Source: Eubacteriales bacterium
GTDB taxonomy: Bacteria; Bacillota; Clostridia; Lachnospirales; Lachnospiraceae
Assembly (NCBI GenBank): GCA_030536995.1
Contig: JAUNOY010000001.1
Coordinates: 223,274 to 287,273, forward strand
DNA: 64,000 bases
Direction: 5' to 3'
A program made the translations under genes and the position numbers. Shown here piece after piece: positions 36,303 through 45,355 of the stretch. The notes under the pieces are model-generated. The model made no database searches, was not told the DNA's origin, and was given only the letters and a program-made list of their open reading frames with translations. Every line of letters begins with the position of its first letter. The first letter of the stretch is position 1.

Positions 36303-37202
36303 TTATTTTTTTGTGCTTTTAAGATACAGATTCAGTGCCTCGTGGCGATTCTCTATCACCGCTTCTTTTACATTTCCGCCAAATTCCCCGTCCAGCGTCC
36401 AGGCAGCTTCTTCTCTTGATTCAATCAGAAGCTTACTTGCCTTAAAAGAATAAATAAGATCAGAATTATCTTCTGCCGTCAGAAGACCGGTCATAATCTC
36501 CTGTAGCTCCAGTGGATTCTTCGGTTTCGTAATCAGTGTAACTTCGAAAAGCCCATCGTTCATATCCACATTTTTTCCTGTAAGATTTTTAAATCCTCCT
36601 ACAGAACGGGAATTCGTCACCATCCCGAAAATGAAGTCATCTTCTACCGTCAGATTCTCTGTCTGCACTTTCATGTGGTAGGACTTGATATCAAAAAGTC
36701 TTTTTACCCCTTCCAGCACATAAGCAAGATGTCCAAGAATATTCTTTAAATCCTGATCTGTCTCATATGCGACATCCGTAAACAGCCCAAACGCAGCAAT
36801 ATAAGCAAAACTTCTGTTATTCATCATTCCAATGTCGCAATGATACAACTCTTCTTCCATAATATTTGCAGCTGCCTCCGCCATATTCTTAGGCATGAAC
36901 AGACTATTGGCAAAATCATTCGTGCTGCCTGCCGGAATATACCCGATAGGAACAGAACTTCCCATTTCCATAATACCGGTAAGAACTTCGTCAAGAGTCC
37001 CGTCTCCGCCGCTGCATACCACCAGATCCACCTTTTCTGCATAAAATTTCGCCTGCTCATAAGCATCTCTCGGATGCTGGGTGGCACGGATGATCACCTC
37101 ATAGCCTCCCTTATTAAAGATATCTACAATTTCCATAAGAGAAGACTTGATTTTTCCTTTGCCTGCTTTGGGGTTAAAAATGAATATCAGCTTTTTTCCC
37201 AT
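36303..37202 (-). CDS. diacylglycerol/lipid kinase (YegS/BmrU type)
   Basis: Lipid kinase of 299 residues: N-terminal FIFNPKAGKGK near residue 5 and the nucleotide-binding motif VVCSGGDGTLDEVLTG near residue 60, with IGYIPAGSTNDFANSL after it. These are hallmarks of the DAGK catalytic family, which phosphorylates diacylglycerol or related lipids. I chose ATG 37202. A long in-frame extension upstream runs into the tRNA genes and is not coding. It has its own promoter and may be cotranscribed with glnN. Confidence 0.92.
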   Translation of the reverse strand: MGKKLIFIFNPKAGKGKIKSSLMEIVDIFNKGGYEVIIRATQHPRDAYEQAKFYAEKVDLVVCSGGDGTLDEVLTGIMEMGSSVPIGYIPAGSTNDFANSLFMPKNMAEAAANIMEEELYHCDIGMMNNRSFAYIAAFGLFTDVAYETDQDLKNILGHLAYVLEGVKRLFDIKSYHMKVQTENLTVEDDFIFGMVTNSRSVGGFKNLTGKNVDMNDGLFEVTLITKPKNPLELQEIMTGLLTAEDNSDLIYSFKASKLLIESREEAAWTLDGEFGGNVKEAVIENRHEALNLYLKSTKK

Positions 37203-37257
37203 AGCACAACACTCCTTCTGTCTAAACTCTTTTCCGCTGTTATTTTTCAACATTATT

Positions 37258-37286
37258 ACTATAAAAAAAACAGTCTGAAAAGTCAA
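37258..37286 (-). promoter_or_regulatory. predicted lipid kinase promoter
   Basis: Minus-strand TTGACT (37281-37286) and TATAGT (37258-37263) with a 17-base spacer, just after the tRNA terminator. Confidence 0.65.
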
Positions 37287-37312
37287 TCTGAAACTTTTTT
37301 TAAAAACAAAAA

Positions 37313-37341
37313 ACCTGTCAGGATTTATCATCACGACAGGT
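37313..37341 (-). terminator. terminator of the tRNA operon
   Basis: Seven-bp stem ACCTGTC/GACAGGT on the minus strand with a 15-base loop and a following run of six T residues, directly after the second tRNA-Met. Confidence 0.8.
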
Positions 37342-37350
37342 CTTCTGTAA

Positions 37351-37424
37351 TAGCGAGAGGGGGATTCGAACCCTCGACACCACGGGTATGAACCGTGTGC
37401 TCTAGCCAACTGAGCTATCTCGCC
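37351..37424 (-). tRNA. tRNA-Met (CAT), elongator type, copy 2
   Basis: Seventy-four-base cloverleaf. Acceptor arms GGCGAGA/TCTCGCT, D-arm AGCTCAGTTGGCTAGAGC, anticodon loop TTCATAC with anticodon CAT, T-arm GAGGGTTCGAATCCCCCTC-like pattern. The G-U first pair and A73 match the elongator tRNA-Met of Bacillus rather than the initiator. No CCA is encoded. The mature sequence is identical to the copy at 37456. Confidence 0.95.
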
Positions 37425-37455
37425 ATATTCAGTTATCACCGAAATTTTCGGTTAG

Positions 37456-37529
37456 TAGCGAGAGGGGGATTCGAACCCTCGACACCACGGGTATGAACCG
37501 TGTGCTCTAGCCAACTGAGCTATCTCGCC
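37456..37529 (-). tRNA. tRNA-Met (CAT), elongator type, copy 1
   Basis: Same 74-base sequence as the copy at 37351. The 31 bases between the copies contain the palindrome ACCGAAA-T-TTTCGGT. It follows tRNA-Val by 19 bases. Confidence 0.95.
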
Positions 37530-37548
37530 ATATCTTTTTTCATAATAA

Positions 37549-37621
37549 TGGGGCCTATAGGGCTCGAACCTATGACCCTCTGCTTGTAAGGCAGATGCTC
37601 TCCCAGCTGAGCTAAGACCCC
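37549..37621 (-). tRNA. tRNA-Val (TAC)
   Basis: Seventy-three-base cloverleaf with acceptor GGGGTCT paired with AGGCCCC, anticodon stem TCTGC/GCAGA around loop CTTACAA giving anticodon TAC, and T-loop GGTTCGAGCC. First gene of the tRNA-Val, Met, Met cluster. Confidence 0.95.
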
Positions 37622-37775
37622 ATATCTGCGGTTTCGGTAGTGAAGTGTTTTTTCTTTGCTTCCCTCAACCGACTTCGCAAGTATACCATCATTTGACAGC
37701 AATTGTCAATAGGTTTTTTGAAATTTTTTTATTTTTTTAATATTCGCGAAAATAGACCTTATATTAGTGTTTAAA

Positions 37776-37791
37776 ACAGGAGAAATCCTGT
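37776..37791 (-). terminator. terminator after purL
   Basis: Minus-strand hairpin ACAGGA-TTTC-TCCTGT followed by T residues, 33 bases downstream of the purL stop. An overlapping larger stem with CAGGACTT/AAGTCCTG partners is possible. Confidence 0.7.
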
Positions 37792-37824
37792 CTTATCGGC
37801 AGGACTTTCCCCGTTCAGAATATT

Positions 37825-40800
37825 TTATTTAAAATATTTCACACCAGACTCAAAGATCTTCAGATCCTGCTCTCCGTAGATGTTCATTGCAACACCATTA
37901 TCACGACGTTCACTATGTGCCATCTTGCCAAGGATACGTCCGTCCGGACTTGTGATACCTTCGATTCCGAAGTAAGAACCATTTACGTTCCATTCTTCAT
38001 TGTCGATTGCTACGTTTCCGTTCGGGTCACAATACTGGGTTACTACCTGTCCATTTGCAAAGAGCTTCTGGATCCACTCTTTGTTTGCTACGAAACGTCC
38101 CTCACCGTGAGAAGCTGGGTTTACATATACACCGCCTGCCTCTGCTCCAGCAAACCAAGGAGATTTCTTGGAAATAACCTTAGTGTATACCATCTTGGAT
38201 ACGTGACGTCCGATTGTGTTGTATGTCAGTGTTGGAGAATCTGCTGTCTGTCCACAGATCTCGCCGTATGGTACAAGGCCGAGTTTGATCAGCGCCTGGA
38301 AACCATTACAGATACCAAGTGCAAGACCATCACGCTCATTTACAAGCTTCATAACAGCCTCTTTAATCTTAGCATTCTGGAATGCAGTAGCAAAGAATTT
38401 CGCAGAACCATCTGGTTCGTCACCTGCGGAGAATCCGCCTGGGAACATGATGATCTGTGCATTGTTGATTGCTTTTTCGAAGATTTCAACAGAATCATGG
38501 ATATCTGCTGCTGTCAGGTTCTTAAATACCTTAACATCTACTTCAGCGCCTGCACGCTCAAATGCTTTTTTACTATCGTACTCACAGTTTGTTCCAGGGA
38601 ATACTGGAATAAATACGCGAGGTTTTGCAATTTTATTTTTGCAAACATAGATATCTTTTGGAATGTAGCAGCCGTTTTCGTATGTGCTGTCTTCTTTTCC
38701 GAAGAGATACATGATTGGCTCTTCTACTGGGTTTCCTTCGATATCAAGTTTTCCACCGATTGTCGGAAGACCGGAATCTGTCTTGAATACTTTTTCAAGA
38801 GTATTTTTCCATGTACCGCAAGCTTCATCTAATGTGATTTCTGCATTGCCGTAGGAGAATTTACCATCAGCTGTTACTTCACCGATTACTGTGTAAGTAA
38901 TGGAAAGCTCGCCAACTTTTCCATCTGGAACTTCCATGATGATATCACCAAAGCCTGGTGCAAAGAAGTCTCTTGGATCAAGGTTATGCTCAATCTTCAC
39001 GCCGAATGCGTTACCGAATGCCATCTTAGCAACTGCTGCTGCAATACCGTGACGATCAAGTGCGTAAGCAGAAACAACTTTACCAGCCTGGATATCATTA
39101 TGAAGTTTTTCATACTGATCCATGATTCCTGCATAATCAGGAAGATCGTAAGCATCCTTAGGCGCACGCAGCCATACCAGTTTGTTTCCGGCTTTTTTAA
39201 GCTCAGGTGTGATAACATCCTGTAATTTCGCCACATCTACAGCGAAGGAAACAAGTGTTGGTGGTACATCGATTTCATTGAAGGTACCGGACATACTGTC
39301 TTTACCACCGATAGATGGCAGACCGAAGCCAAGCTGCGCTGCATAAGCGCCAAGAAGTGCTGCAAATGGCTGGCTCCATCTCTTAGGATCTTCTGTCATA
39401 CGACGGAAGTATTCCTGGAATGTGAAGCGGATTTTCTTGTAGTCACCACCTGTAGCAACGATCTTAGCAACGGATTCTGTTACAGCGTAAGCAGCTCCGT
39501 GGTATGGGCTCCAGGAAGATAAATATGGATCAAAGCCGTAGCTCATCATTGTTACAGTTTCTGTTTTTCCATTTAATACAGGAACCTTAGCAACCATAGT
39601 CTGTGTTTCTGTCATCTGGTATTTACCGCCATGAGGCATAAATACGCTGCCTGCACCGATGGAACCGTCAAACATTTCCACAAGACCCTTCTGGGAACAT
39701 ACGTTTAAGTCAGCCAGTGTTTCCAGCCATTTTGCTCTTACGTCTGCTACGTCTGGGCGCTGTGCAAAAAGGTTACCCTCTTTTGCTGGAATTTCAACTT
39801 CTACAGTTGTCTCCTGGTGTGCACCGTTTGTATCAAGGAATGCACGGGAGATATTTACGATTTCTTTGCCTCTCCAGGAAAGAACAAGACGTGGCTCTTT
39901 TGTAACAACCGCTACTTTTACAGCCTCTAAGTTCTCTTCATTAGCGAAAGCAAGGAATTTATCTACATCTTTAGGGTCAACAACTACAGCCATACGCTCC
40001 TGAGACTCGGAGATCGCGATTTCTGTACCGTCAAGACCTGCATATTTTTTAGGAACTTTATCAAGATCAATGCGAAGACCTGCTGCTAACTCACCGATTG
40101 CAACGGAAACACCGCCTGCACCAAAGTCATTACATTTCTTGATGATCTTACTAACTTCTTCACGTCTGAACATACGCTGGATTTTACGCTCAGTTGGTGC
40201 ATTACCTTTCTGAACCTCTGCGCCGCAGACTTCGATGGAAGCTTCTGTATGAACCTTGGAGGAACCTGTAGCACCGCCGATACCATCACGACCGGTACGT
40301 CCACCAAGAAGGATGATGATATCACCCGGATCAGAGTTCTCACGAATAACAGCACGTCTTGGAGCTGCACCGAGAACTGCACCGATTTCCATACGTTTTG
40401 CAACGTAATCTGGGTGATAGATTTCTTTTACATAACCTGTAGCCAGACCGATCTGGTTTCCGTAAGAGCTGTAGCCATGTGCAGCACCGCGAACCAGCTT
40501 CTTCTGAGGAAGTTTACCCTTCAGAGTTTCTTTAACAGAAACTGTAGGATCAGCAGCACCTGTTACACGCATTGCCTGATATACGTATGTACGTCCGGAA
40601 AGCGGGTCACGGATAGCACCACCAAGACATGTAGCAGCACCACCAAATGGCTCGATTTCTGTTGGATGGTTGTGTGTCTCATTTTTGAAGTTGATCAGCC
40701 ACTCTTCTTCCTTACCGTCAACATCTACAGGAACTACAATACTGCAGGCATTGATTTCATCAGACTCTTCCTGATCCGCCAGTTTGCCCTCTGCTTTAAG

Positions 40801-41655
40801 CTTCTTCATCGCCATCAGAGCCAGATCCATAAGGCATACAAATTTATCTTTTCTTCCTTTATAAAGAACCTTTCTGTCAGCAAGGTATCTGTTGTATGTA
40901 TCAACGATTGGTGCTTTGTAATCGCCATCGTTAAATTTAACATCTGTCAGCTCTGTGGAGAATGTTGTATGACGGCAATGGTCAGACCAGTAGGTATCCA
41001 GTACACGGATTTCTGTCATGGATGGATCACGTTTCTCTTCACCCTTGAAGTATTTCTGAATATGAAGGAAATCCTTAAATGTCATAGCAAGATTTAAAGA
41101 ATCATAAAGCTCTTTTAAATCCTTCTCTGCCATTTTCTGGAAGCCTGTGAACACCTTAACATCTTCTGGATCATCAAAAACAGTTACAAGTGTTTCTGGT
41201 TTCTCCATTCCTGTTTCACGGGAATCTACAGGGTTGATGCAGTGAGTTTTGATTGCTGCAAATTCTTCGTCTGTAATTGTTCCTTCGATTACATAAGTAG
41301 TTGCAGAACGGATAATAGGCTGTGCATTCTCATCTAAGAACTGTACGCACTGTACTGCTGAATCTGCTCTCTGGTCAAACTGTCCCGGAAGATATTCTAC
41401 AGAAAAAATGCGGGCACCTTCTGCTGTCTCCAGATTCTCCAGGTATAAATCATCTACAGGAGGCTCTGCGAAAACACCTCTGCAGGCTTTTTCAAAAACC
41501 TCATCGGAAATATTCTCTACATCATAACGGATCAGTTCTCTTACGGCTGTCACGGTTTTGATTCCGAGATAGCTGCTGATCTCATGTTTCAGTTCTTTCG
41601 CCTTTACAGCAAAAGCAGGTTTCTTTTCTACATAAACTCGTCTTACGTTGCTCAT
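37825..41655 (-). CDS. purL: phosphoribosylformylglycinamidine synthase, single-chain
   Basis: De novo purine enzyme that converts FGAR to FGAM. The 1276-residue single-chain form carries all parts that B. subtilis splits into PurS, PurQ and PurL. The synthase domains contain DHCRHTTFS near residue 233, NHPTEIEPFGGAATCLGGAIRDPLSG in part (ETHNHPTEIEPFGG), and AHGYSSYGNQ. The C-terminal glutamine amidotransferase has FPGGFSAGDEPDG, the nucleophile cysteine in LGICNGFQALIKLG near residue 1125, and the terminal MAHSERR. The ATG follows AAAGGAGC. It is unlinked to other pur genes here and divergent from a LysR gene. Confidence 0.97.
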   Translation of the reverse strand: MSNVRRVYVEKKPAFAVKAKELKHEISSYLGIKTVTAVRELIRYDVENISDEVFEKACRGVFAEPPVDDLYLENLETAEGARIFSVEYLPGQFDQRADSAVQCVQFLDENAQPIIRSATTYVIEGTITDEEFAAIKTHCINPVDSRETGMEKPETLVTVFDDPEDVKVFTGFQKMAEKDLKELYDSLNLAMTFKDFLHIQKYFKGEEKRDPSMTEIRVLDTYWSDHCRHTTFSTELTDVKFNDGDYKAPIVDTYNRYLADRKVLYKGRKDKFVCLMDLALMAMKKLKAEGKLADQEESDEINACSIVVPVDVDGKEEEWLINFKNETHNHPTEIEPFGGAATCLGGAIRDPLSGRTYVYQAMRVTGAADPTVSVKETLKGKLPQKKLVRGAAHGYSSYGNQIGLATGYVKEIYHPDYVAKRMEIGAVLGAAPRRAVIRENSDPGDIIILLGGRTGRDGIGGATGSSKVHTEASIEVCGAEVQKGNAPTERKIQRMFRREEVSKIIKKCNDFGAGGVSVAIGELAAGLRIDLDKVPKKYAGLDGTEIAISESQERMAVVVDPKDVDKFLAFANEENLEAVKVAVVTKEPRLVLSWRGKEIVNISRAFLDTNGAHQETTVEVEIPAKEGNLFAQRPDVADVRAKWLETLADLNVCSQKGLVEMFDGSIGAGSVFMPHGGKYQMTETQTMVAKVPVLNGKTETVTMMSYGFDPYLSSWSPYHGAAYAVTESVAKIVATGGDYKKIRFTFQEYFRRMTEDPKRWSQPFAALLGAYAAQLGFGLPSIGGKDSMSGTFNEIDVPPTLVSFAVDVAKLQDVITPELKKAGNKLVWLRAPKDAYDLPDYAGIMDQYEKLHNDIQAGKVVSAYALDRHGIAAAVAKMAFGNAFGVKIEHNLDPRDFFAPGFGDIIMEVPDGKVGELSITYTVIGEVTADGKFSYGNAEITLDEACGTWKNTLEKVFKTDSGLPTIGGKLDIEGNPVEEPIMYLFGKEDSTYENGCYIPKDIYVCKNKIAKPRVFIPVFPGTNCEYDSKKAFERAGAEVDVKVFKNLTAADIHDSVEIFEKAINNAQIIMFPGGFSAGDEPDGSAKFFATAFQNAKIKEAVMKLVNERDGLALGICNGFQALIKLGLVPYGEICGQTADSPTLTYNTIGRHVSKMVYTKVISKKSPWFAGAEAGGVYVNPASHGEGRFVANKEWIQKLFANGQVVTQYCDPNGNVAIDNEEWNVNGSYFGIEGITSPDGRILGKMAHSERRDNGVAMNIYGEQDLKIFESGVKYFK

Positions 41656-41877
41656 AGAAAGCTCCTTTCAAATAGTTACCGCTCCTCCCGCTTCTTTTTC
41701 AGAAATCATAGCGGGAAAACAGTATCTTCAACTGTTAAACCTTCAATATTAGTAACGGCATCTTGCACTTTTACTGTCTTTATAGTATCATAAGAAATAT
41801 CATTAGTAAAATTAATATATCTTATATCTTTTATTAATTAAACTAATAGGATAATTGTGTTGAAGGGAATGATTTTT

Positions 41878-42747
41878 ATGGATATTAACCTTGAATTGTA
41901 CAAAGTTTTTTATTATGTCGCTACAACTCTAAGTTTTTCCGAAGCCTCCAGACAGCTCTTTATCTCCCAGTCTGCTGTCAGCCAATCTATCAAGACTCTG
42001 GAGACAAAGCTTCAGCATACACTCTTTATACGCAGCACCAAAAAAGTTCTTCTCACTCCGGAAGGTGAATTTCTACTTCAGCATGTAAAACCCGCCTTAC
42101 AGCTTCTCGACGAAGGAGAGGCTATTCTCTCCGGAGAAAAAATGCTCAGAGGACAGCTTCGTATCGGCGCAAGCGATACTATCTGCCGCTATTTTCTCAT
42201 CGACTATCTGCATCGTTTTCACCAGGCATACCCGGACGTGGGAATTAAAGTCACAAACAGTACCTCTATCGGCTGCATTGACCTTTTGGAAAAGGGACAG
42301 GTAGATTTTGTTGTTTGCAACTACCCCAACTCCCGTCTGGACTTCAAAGCCCGGATACAGACTGTAAAAGATTTCCGGGATGTATTTGTTTGCAACCCCG
42401 TATATTTTCCCATCGGAAATACTCCTATCGGTCTGGATGAGCTTCTGGGATATCCCATTCTCATGCTCTCTTCCGGAAGCACCACAAGTGAATTTCTTCA
42501 CCGACAGTTTCTTTCCAAGGGACTCAAACTTCTTCCTGAAGTAGAATTAAGCAGCAATGATCTCCTGATTGACCTTGCCCGCATCGGCCTTGGCATTGCC
42601 TGCGTTCCCGATTATATGCTTGCAGATATGAAAAACCTCATTCAAATACATTTAAAAGAGGCTCTTCCGCCCCGGCGTGTCGTTCTTGTGAGCAGTGATA
42701 CCCTCCCGGTATCCCCTACTGCCGAACGGTTCCTTGAGCTTATTTAG
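41878..42747 (+). CDS. LysR family transcriptional regulator
   Basis: Regulator of 289 residues with the LysR helix-turn-helix at residues 4-60 (FSEASRQLFISQSAVSQSIK and LFIRSTKKVLLTPEGE) and a LysR substrate-binding domain after residue 90. It is divergent from purL across a 200-base AT-rich spacer, so it may control purL or itself; the inducer is unknown. ATG 41878 has GAAGGGA upstream at about 10 bases. In-frame ATG/TTG codons at 41857 and 41869 are too close to or upstream of that site. Confidence 0.9.
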   Translation: MDINLELYKVFYYVATTLSFSEASRQLFISQSAVSQSIKTLETKLQHTLFIRSTKKVLLTPEGEFLLQHVKPALQLLDEGEAILSGEKMLRGQLRIGASDTICRYFLIDYLHRFHQAYPDVGIKVTNSTSIGCIDLLEKGQVDFVVCNYPNSRLDFKARIQTVKDFRDVFVCNPVYFPIGNTPIGLDELLGYPILMLSSGSTTSEFLHRQFLSKGLKLLPEVELSSNDLLIDLARIGLGIACVPDYMLADMKNLIQIHLKEALPPRRVVLVSSDTLPVSPTAERFLELI

Positions 42748-42810
42748 CACCGTTTTTTCCATAGAGATTTTTCTATGGAAAAGCTCTATAAACTATAGGA
42801 AACTCAAGTA

Positions 42811-43866
42811 TTATAAAAGATTTTGAATCACCTCTGATACAGTTGTGATTTTTTCTTCTTTCCAGGCATCTGCGCCGCAAAATAAAAGTGCTTCATCTAC
42901 TTCTCCCCTGGCCGCGTGAATCAGGGCATCTGTAATGCAATACGGAATATCTGCAGGATTGCAGTGCGCCAGACACTGGTGACATTTATGTGAAATCTTC
43001 TCCCCGTTTTTCACACGGGCAAGAAATCTGTTGGCAATCGCTCTTCCCGGCATTCCCACCGGACTTTTCACAATACATATATCCTCTTTCTTTGCATTGA
43101 TATAAGCTTCTTTATATCGTATGTCTGCATCACACTCTTCTGTTGTTACAAAAGGCGTAGCAATCTGAACAGCATCTACTCCCATTGCAAGTGCTGATCT
43201 GACCTTTTCTCCGGTGTTCACTGCCCCTGCAAGAGCAACCGGTATTTTGATTCCATATGACTGTTCATATTTTTTTACTGTCTGAAGGATTGCCTTTACT
43301 TCCTCACTGTATGCCTCATCTGTAAACTCCTCCAGCTGCTCTCTCGTAAATCCCAGATGTCCCCCGGCTTTTGGTCCCTCAATCACCAGAAGATCCGGCA
43401 TTCTCTTATACTTCCTGTCCCAGTATTTCAATATTACTTTTGCAGACTTGTCCGTTGAGACAATTGGCGCAATCGCCGTATCTGTCCCCTCTACATATGC
43501 GGGAAGGTCTGTAGGAAGCCCTGCTCCTGAAATAATAAGGTCTGCACCTGCAGCCGCAGCTTCCCGTACATACGCTTCATAATTTCTCGTAGCAACCATG
43601 ATATTAAAGCCTACTATTCCACTCTCCGCCAGATTTCTGGCTTTTTCAAGCTCCTTATGAATTGCACGCAGATTCGCAGTAAGCGGCGCTTCATCGAAAT
43701 CCGGCTCTCTGAAACCAATCTGGGCAGTGGAAATAATTCCTACTCCACCTTCCTTTGCCACAGTCCCTGCAAGCTTTCCAAGACTAATCCCAACTCCCAT
43801 TCCTCCCTGTATAATTGGATATTTTGCTGTTTTATTTCCGATTTTCAATTCCTTATATACACTCAT
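42811..43866 (-). CDS. nitronate monooxygenase / FabK-like FMN protein
   Basis: TIM-barrel FMN protein of 351 residues, with IIQGGMGVGISLGKLAG at residue 14, GFNIMVATRNYE, VIEGPKAGGHLGFT and ALAMGVDAVQIATPFVTTEECDAD (seen in part as GVDAVQIATPFV). These fit the 2-nitropropane dioxygenase/FabK superfamily. The C-terminal 50 residues form an extra segment with four cysteines (CHQCLAHCNPADIPYC) absent from short members, possibly a metal or Fe-S site. The exact reaction is uncertain. ATG 43866 follows GGAG; no operon partner. Confidence 0.85.
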   Translation of the reverse strand: MSVYKELKIGNKTAKYPIIQGGMGVGISLGKLAGTVAKEGGVGIISTAQIGFREPDFDEAPLTANLRAIHKELEKARNLAESGIVGFNIMVATRNYEAYVREAAAAGADLIISGAGLPTDLPAYVEGTDTAIAPIVSTDKSAKVILKYWDRKYKRMPDLLVIEGPKAGGHLGFTREQLEEFTDEAYSEEVKAILQTVKKYEQSYGIKIPVALAGAVNTGEKVRSALAMGVDAVQIATPFVTTEECDADIRYKEAYINAKKEDICIVKSPVGMPGRAIANRFLARVKNGEKISHKCHQCLAHCNPADIPYCITDALIHAARGEVDEALLFCGADAWKEEKITTVSEVIQNLL

Positions 43867-44011
43867 AATAAACTCCTGTTCCACTAATTGTTTTTGCTTA
43901 AAATATTTTGATATCCAAAGTATATCACAAATCCATAAGTTGTCAAGTAATGATTGTCATATGATGTAGTTTTTATTACTATATATTTTTCATTTCACTT
44001 TCTCCCGAAAA

Positions 44012-44053
44012 AAAAGTCCTTCTTCCGGGAACATTCCCGAAAGAAGGACTTTT
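44012..44053 (-). terminator. terminator after the Mrp gene
   Basis: Nineteen-bp stem with one mismatch (core GTCCTTCTT/AAGAAGGAC and CGGGA/TCCCG) and a 4-base loop, T-rich on the minus strand, just after the Mrp stop codon. Confidence 0.9.
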
Positions 44054-44070
44054 AAATCTGCTGTATACAA

Positions 44071-44901
44071 TTATTCAGGCATAACCTCTGCTGCCGCCGT
44101 AATATATTCATTATTGATATCTGCGAAATTTCCACTGTCAGCTGTTGCCGCATAAGAAATATCAATAGGCATTTTACCCAGTACAGGAACATTGAGTTCT
44201 GCTGCAATCTCGTCAATATGGCTTTCGCCGAATACCTTAATTTCTTTGCCGCAGTCAGGACACTTCACGAAGCTGTAGTTCTCTACGATACCAAGCACAG
44301 GAACTTTCATCATATCAGCCATGTTGTATGCTTTCTTTACAATCATCTTAACAAGATCCTGAGGAGATGTCACGATCACTACACCGTCTATCGGAAGAGA
44401 CTGGAAAGCAGTAAGCGGAACATCACCTGTTCCAGGAGGCATATCCACAAACAGATAGTCCAGTTCGCCCCAGATTACATCTGTCCAGAACTGTTTTACC
44501 ATATTGGCAAGAACAGGTCCTCTCCAGATTACAGGGGTATCCTCTGTCGGAAGAAGAAGGTTGATTGACATAACCTTGATTCCGTTGGATGTCTCCATAG
44601 GAAAAATACCGTCATCATTTGCATTTGCCGCACCAGTCAGTCCGTACATTTTCGGGATGGACGGTCCTGTGATATCTGCGTCAAGAATACCGACTTTATA
44701 TCCTTTTGCAGCCATCATATTTGCAAGGGAACCTGTTACGAAGGATTTACCTACTCCACCTTTACCGCTGACGATTCCTACCACATGTTTAATGTCAGAA
44801 AACTTATTCATTTCCTCCAGAAAGCTCTTTGGTTTGTCCTTCTGGCTGCAGCCTTCACAGCTTGATTTTGTACATGTTGTACTGTTACACTCTTTTGCCA
44901 T
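44071..44901 (-). CDS. Mrp/NBP35-type P-loop Fe-S cluster carrier
   Basis: ParA-like ATPase of 276 residues with deviant Walker A SGKGGVGKSF near residue 45 and DADITGPSIPKMYG nearby, typical of Mrp/ApbC Fe-S carriers. Cysteines occur at the N-terminus (CNSTTCTKSSCEGC, residues 4-17) and as the C-terminal CPDCG, both candidate cluster ligands. ATG 44901 is preceded by AAAGGAG. It lies 20 bases after the CsoR-like repressor gene, so the repressor probably controls it. Confidence 0.93.
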   Translation of the reverse strand: MAKECNSTTCTKSSCEGCSQKDKPKSFLEEMNKFSDIKHVVGIVSGKGGVGKSFVTGSLANMMAAKGYKVGILDADITGPSIPKMYGLTGAANANDDGIFPMETSNGIKVMSINLLLPTEDTPVIWRGPVLANMVKQFWTDVIWGELDYLFVDMPPGTGDVPLTAFQSLPIDGVVIVTSPQDLVKMIVKKAYNMADMMKVPVLGIVENYSFVKCPDCGKEIKVFGESHIDEIAAELNVPVLGKMPIDISYAATADSGNFADINNEYITAAAEVMPE

Positions 44902-44921
44902 TTTTCGCACTCCTTTTCTAT

Positions 44922-45269
44922 TTACTTCATGAACCGGTCGATTGCAACTTCCAGTTCTTTAATTGCTTCTCTATCGCCATGCTCCACTGCATCTACAATA
45001 CAGTGTTCGATATGGTCCTGAAGTATAATCTTGCCCGTGTTGTTTATTGCGGATTTCACTGCCGAAAGCTGTATCAGCACCTCGCTGCAGTCACGTCCGT
45101 CCTCCACCATACGCTTAATGGATTCCAGGTGACCGATTGCCCGTGAAAGTCTGTTGATAACCGCCTTCGTATGTGCATGACTGTGATGATGACCATGTTC
45201 GCCATGTGTATGTTCAATCACAGTTCCGTCTTCAAGAATATGCTGATGTTTCTCCTTTGTACCACACAT
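44922..45269 (-). CDS. CsoR/DUF156 metal-sensing transcriptional repressor with His-rich N-terminus
   Basis: Protein of 115 residues. The core (about 35-112) is the CsoR/RcnR all-helical fold: INRLSRAIGHLESIKRMVE then DCSEVLIQL and QDHIEHCIVDAV, where the cysteine, histidine and final cysteine match the CsoR copper ligands (Cys-x24-His-x3-Cys). The first 34 residues have ten histidines (for example HGEHGHHHSHAH), which may bind Ni, Cu or Zn. It is cotranscribed with the Mrp gene. An inverted repeat ATCTGA-N7-TCAGAT lies just upstream of its ribosome-binding site. Confidence 0.88.
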   Translation of the reverse strand: MCGTKEKHQHILEDGTVIEHTHGEHGHHHSHAHTKAVINRLSRAIGHLESIKRMVEDGRDCSEVLIQLSAVKSAINNTGKIILQDHIEHCIVDAVEHGDREAIKELEVAIDRFMK

Positions 45270-45284
45270 AAACTTCTCCTTTCC

Positions 45285-45303
45285 ATCTGAAAGTATCTCA
45301 GAT
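45285..45303 (-). promoter_or_regulatory. inverted repeat in the csoR leader, possible autoregulatory operator
   Basis: ATCTGA-AAGTATC-TCAGAT (6-7-6) between the csoR promoter and its ribosome-binding site. It may be a repressor site or a small mRNA hairpin. Confidence 0.45.
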
Positions 45304-45325
45304 GTTTTCCTCGCACATAACTTAT

Positions 45326-45355
45326 ATTATACCACATCTGTCAAATCTCTGTAAA
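45326..45355 (-). promoter_or_regulatory. predicted csoR-mrp promoter
   Basis: Minus-strand TTTACA (45350-45355) and TATAAT (45326-45331) with an 18-base spacer. The -35 lies inside the last codons of the small unknown gene upstream. Confidence 0.65.

Noticed and set aside
41656-41877. Purine riboswitch upstream of purL
   Set aside because: I found only a short CCCGCT/AGCGGG hairpin and AT-rich promoter-like sequence; the conserved purine aptamer core is not visible.
42759-42785. Hairpin TTTTCCATAGA/TCTATGGAAAA after the LysR gene as a terminator
   Set aside because: It is a good stem, but neither strand has a T-run after it, so I cannot call a terminator.
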